A program made the translations under genes and the position numbers. From Thermomucor indicae-seudaticae (taxonomy: Eukaryota > Mucoromycota > Mucoromycetes > Mucorales > Lichtheimiaceae): 20,088 nucleotides of DNA. A model generated the notes under the pieces. The model had not been told where the DNA came from. It ran no database searches and saw nothing but the letters and a program-made list of their open reading frames with translations. Each line of letters begins with the position of its first letter. Positions within the stretch are counted from its first letter, which is position 1. Of the stretch, positions 17,799 through 20,088 are shown in pieces. The stretch lies in NCBI GenBank assembly GCA_000787465.1, contig JSYX01000482.1, positions 1 through 20,088 of the forward strand, given 5' to 3'.

Positions 17799-18827
17799 AT
17801 GGCGAGTACGCATTCAGAAGATGCCGACGAACGTCCGCCATGCACTCAGCAGCAGTCATCACTTGGAATCAGCCAGGCATTGAAGTTGCCCGAGACTGAG
17901 GCTGATCGTGAAGCAAAAGCGAAATCGGCATTACGGGACGATACTTTCCGTGAAGCGTCTGAATCCGATAACCTGTTTGTCTGGGCACGCTTCTACATCT
18001 CGCTCTATTATAACAAAGTGAGTCGACGTTAATATTTATGCAAGAATTTTGCTATTGATGGCAGAGTTATTACCATAGTTAATGGTGGGCTTTTTCGGCT
18101 GCGTATCAGGATGGTCATGGTACAACAGGTAATTAGCGGCCCCATACCCCTCCCTGTTTTGACTGCTTTTCTTTATTGAAATGTTCTCCGTGAGGTGTCC
18201 TACAGAATCGATAACCGCGTCTTGTTGGGCGCACTTCCTACGCCGACCCAAGTCAAGGAACTGTGTTCACGCGAACGCATCTGTGCTGTAGTTAATCTCT
18301 GTGCCGAGTTTCCGGGGTATAAGAGTCTTTACCAAGAGTTGGCCCTTGAACAAGTACGACTTCCGACAAGTGATTTCACGATACCCAGTCTGGAAACAGT
18401 TGAAAAGGGCGTGGAGGCCATGATGAGGATCCTGGAAGAAAGAGAAGGTTCGATTTATTTGCATTGCAAAGGCAAGTAGTAGACGTTTTTCTCTGTCTAT
18501 TTAGATGTTCATGTCTAAAAGGTCATGAATAGCGGGACGAGGTCGAAGTGCAGTGATTGCGCTTTGCTATCTGCTGCGAAAATTCAAGCTTACACCGTCT
18601 GAAGCACAGATGATCTTGCAGCAATGCAGGCCGCAGGTAAGAATGCCCAGATATCGAAGTATCTATGGAGACGCATGGTTCCCATACATACTTTTGCTAT
18701 CTAGGTAGACAAGGATCTCTTTCAGACAGAGGAAGTACGGATGTACTATAAAGATCTTATTGCTTTGGCAGAAAGTAACAAGATTTCTCGCATACCGTAC
18801 CCGGACAAGCATACACTCTTATCATAA
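17799..18827 (+). CDS. PTPMT1-like dual-specificity phosphatase, five exons
   Basis: Exons 17799-18017, 18079-18128, 18206-18471, 18533-18636 and 18705-18827 join to 253 residues. The active-site loop is HCKAGRGRS with nucleophile Cys177 and Arg183 (C-x5-R). The likely general acid is Asp146 in LPTSDFTIP. Just before the domain, SWYNRIDNRVLLGALP matches the WYHRIDHTVLLGALP start of PTPMT1, the mitochondrial phosphatidylglycerophosphate phosphatase of cardiolipin synthesis. The first 70 residues are hydrophilic and Glu-rich, unlike an import signal. A short hydrophobic stretch (LMVGFFGCVSGW, about 74-85) could anchor the protein to a membrane. PGP phosphatase is therefore likely by family but not proven; a related protein phosphatase is possible. 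Intron 18472-18532 is GC-AG and interrupts the catalytic loop right after Cys-Lys. The acceptor at 18078 was chosen because the earlier AG would bring a stop. Confidence 0.88.
18472..18532 (+). other. GC-AG intron splitting the phosphatase active-site loop
   Basis: The donor reads AAAG then GCAAGT and the acceptor AATAG. Removal gives HCKAGRGRS; retention gives HCKGK and a TAG stop. Confidence 0.88.
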
Positions 18828-19454
18828 AATACGATCAGTAATACCCTCTTCCTCCCCCGCTTTTTATTAGTACACACTTTACGAGTATCCTTTTTATTGT
18901 CTGTTCTTCTTTCACAGTACTTAATAGTCGCAGTCTTATGATATGTTTCTTTTGCATCCGGTAAAGAAAACTTGAATCCGACTTGGTGCAAATTCGCATG
19001 CGTCTAGAGAAATTTGAACTGTATGCTCGTACTAGGTGCCACGCTGGAAGCTTGCCAAAGACCGTAACTAAACTTGTTTGCTCTTAACTGGACAGCAGAT
19101 GTATGTTTGTATGTTTGCAGTCTTCCCGAAGGAAACTGAAGGGCGCTTACCCACAATGACCACGTCGGTTACCAGTTTTCATGATAATAGCTTTTTGACG
19201 CATGAACCGTATTTGTGTCCAGGCAACACAGCATACTTAGGGTTAGAATGATACATGTTTCCATGAAGTTGTTAACTTCCCGTTTGCATTTCGAAATATT
19301 GCTTGTAAATAACAGAGGAATATTTCTGGTACATAACACGTTTGAATCAATGATTGAAACTGGTTTCCTCGCCATTTATTTTGGCAACAGTTCAACCATT
19401 CGAACAAGATCATGGCAAGTGTCCACACCTGTTTCCTTGCCTCCATGTAAAAGA
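18828..19454. other. Intergenic, phosphatase 3' end and upstream region of the secreted-protein gene
   Basis: More than 600 bases with no convincing gene. A 139-codon frame (19215-19634) runs through the TATA box and signal-peptide start of the next gene and shows no motif. No tRNA-like fold, terminal repeats or mobile-element signature seen. Confidence 0.45.
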
Positions 19455-19462
19455 TATAAAAG
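19455..19462 (+). promoter_or_regulatory. TATA box of the secreted-protein gene
   Basis: TATAAAAG lies 59 bases before the ATG at 19522, followed by a CT-rich run (19502-19514), the arrangement of a strongly transcribed fungal promoter. Confidence 0.55.
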
Positions 19463-19521
19463 AGGTGGTGAACAAGACGCCCAGAAGCAGCCTCAGTACC
19501 TTTTCTCTCTCTCTTACAAAC

Positions 19522-20088
19522 ATGCGCCTTTCAATTCCTCTGTCGATTGCTGCTCTCTCTGTCCTCTCCTCCTTTGCTACCGCTTCTCCAACCGGTCACG
19601 TACGTCGCGGATTCGAAGGTCTGAAGCCTTTTGAATTTGAGAAGGCTTCTGCTCCCGGTCTCTACCATGACGACGGCACTTTGAGTCACCTCAGGAAGAG
19701 GTTCCCTTTCTATGGCGGCCACGTCGACAGCAAGTGGGGAAAGCGCCATGATACGTGGGGCAAGAAGGAAGAGCGCGAGAAGGAAGAACGCGAGCAGGAA
19801 GAGCGCGAGAAGGAAGAACGCGAGCAGGAAGAACGCGAGCAGGAAGAACGCGAGCAGGAAGAACGCGAGAAGGAAGAACGCGAGAGGGTAGAGCGTGAGG
19901 AGAAAGAACTCGAGAAGTTAGAACTCGAGAAGGTAGAACGCGAGAAGAAATTCCACAAGAAGCTAGAGCGTGCGCAGGAAGAACTCGAGAAGGAAGAACG
20001 CGAGAAGGAAAAACACAAGAAGAAGGAAGAGCGCAAGAAGGAAGAACGCGAGAAGGAAAAACGCGAGAAGAAGGAAGAACGCGAGAAG
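19522..20088 (+). CDS. Secreted protein with dibasic sites and charged pentapeptide repeats (partial, runs off the right edge)
   Basis: The first 189 codons are in the window and remain open at its end. Residues 1-21 form a clear signal peptide (MRLSIPLSIAALSVLSSFATA) ending in an A-x-A cleavage site. The pro-region carries dibasic sites that Kex2-type proteases could cut: VRR (27-29), RKR (58-60), GKR (73-75) and GKK (80-82). The fragment 61-75 reads FPFYGGHVDSKWGKR and is followed by HDTWGKK, so the block W-G-K-[KR] occurs twice. From residue 82 a Lys/Glu/Arg repeat of five residues ([KQ]EERE) begins, eight near-perfect units, then degenerate ones, with almost no hydrophobic residues. This should form a single charged helix or coiled coil. 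No Cys is present. I do not recognise the family; a processed peptide precursor or a cell-wall or spore-coat protein are possibilities. Confidence 0.75.
   Translation, partial: MRLSIPLSIAALSVLSSFATASPTGHVRRGFEGLKPFEFEKASAPGLYHDDGTLSHLRKRFPFYGGHVDSKWGKRHDTWGKKEEREKEEREQEEREKEEREQEEREQEEREQEEREKEERERVEREEKELEKLELEKVEREKKFHKKLERAQEELEKEEREKEKHKKKEERKKEEREKEKREKKEEREK
19765..20088 (+). repeat. 15-bp tandem repeat coding for [KQ]EERE
   Basis: Units of 15 bases (AAGGAAGAACGCGAG with CAG or AAG at the first codon) repeat in phase with the reading frame. They are near-identical for about eight units (to about 19884), diverge in the middle, then return towards the window end. The array is cut by the window edge. 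Confidence 0.85.

Noticed and set aside
19215..19634. 139-codon plus frame before and over the secreted-protein start
   Set aside because: It crosses the TATA box and overlaps the signal peptide in another frame; no domain recognised.
19710..20036. Minus-strand Ser/Arg-rich frame opposite the pentapeptide repeat
   Set aside because: The SR-like repeat is simply the reverse reading of the 15-bp Lys/Glu/Arg array.
1..20088. tRNA, rRNA, CRISPR or transposon features
   Set aside because: Intergenic regions were read on both strands for T-loop-like motifs, terminal inverted repeats and regularly spaced repeats; nothing reached a level I could support.

Overview
The window reads as nuclear DNA of a filamentous fungus, most likely an early-diverging one (Mucoromycota, Mucorales-like). 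The reasons are densely packed genes with many short introns (about 47 to 77 bases), standard-code reading frames, a fungal SSD1/Sts5-type protein, and a nuclear copy of mitochondrial uS3. The lineage is inferred from these features and was not tested by a search. All multi-exon models were spliced by hand; each keeps frame across every junction and the joined proteins match known family motifs.

Layout, left to right. A complete five-exon TMA16 ribosome-biogenesis gene (54-865, +) is followed by a small orphan gene (1218-1682, -), about 900 bases of non-coding DNA with a Z-DNA-prone GC tract and a GA microsatellite, and an intronless Ser/Pro/Arg-rich orphan protein (2662-3210, +). A ten-exon proteasome ATPase RPT1 (3775-5613, -) is divergent from an intronless mitochondrial ribosomal protein uS3m (5805-6581, +). 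A three-exon CCCH zinc finger plus RWD protein (7073-7793, -) is divergent from a ten-exon SSD1 homologue (8059-12371, +). Next come an intronless F-box/LRR-like protein (12610-14499, +) and, tail to tail with it, an eight-exon mitochondrial AUH-type enoyl-CoA hydratase (14562-15850, -). The hydratase is divergent from a six-exon aldo/keto reductase (16037-17361, +). A startless open frame (17476-17796, -) and a five-exon PTPMT1-like phosphatase (17799-18827, +) follow. The window ends inside a secreted protein (19522 to beyond 20088, +) with a signal peptide, dibasic processing sites and a long charged pentapeptide repeat.

The genes are mostly unrelated housekeeping functions: ribosome assembly, protein degradation, mitochondrial translation, RNA-binding control of growth, leucine catabolism, redox chemistry and phospholipid or phosphoprotein dephosphorylation. 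Three divergent pairs share short promoters of 186 to 265 bases. There are no transposons, rRNA, tRNA or CRISPR elements that I can support.

The points most worth a second look are: (1) four GC-AG introns, all with the donor GCAAGT, among about 41 introns; (2) a TMA16 first exon that appears to contain only the ATG; (3) uS3m encoded in the nucleus; (4) an SSD1 RNB domain that has lost one metal-binding aspartate; (5) a free-standing CCCH-RWD protein; (6) the secreted Kex2-site plus ER/K-repeat protein at the right edge.
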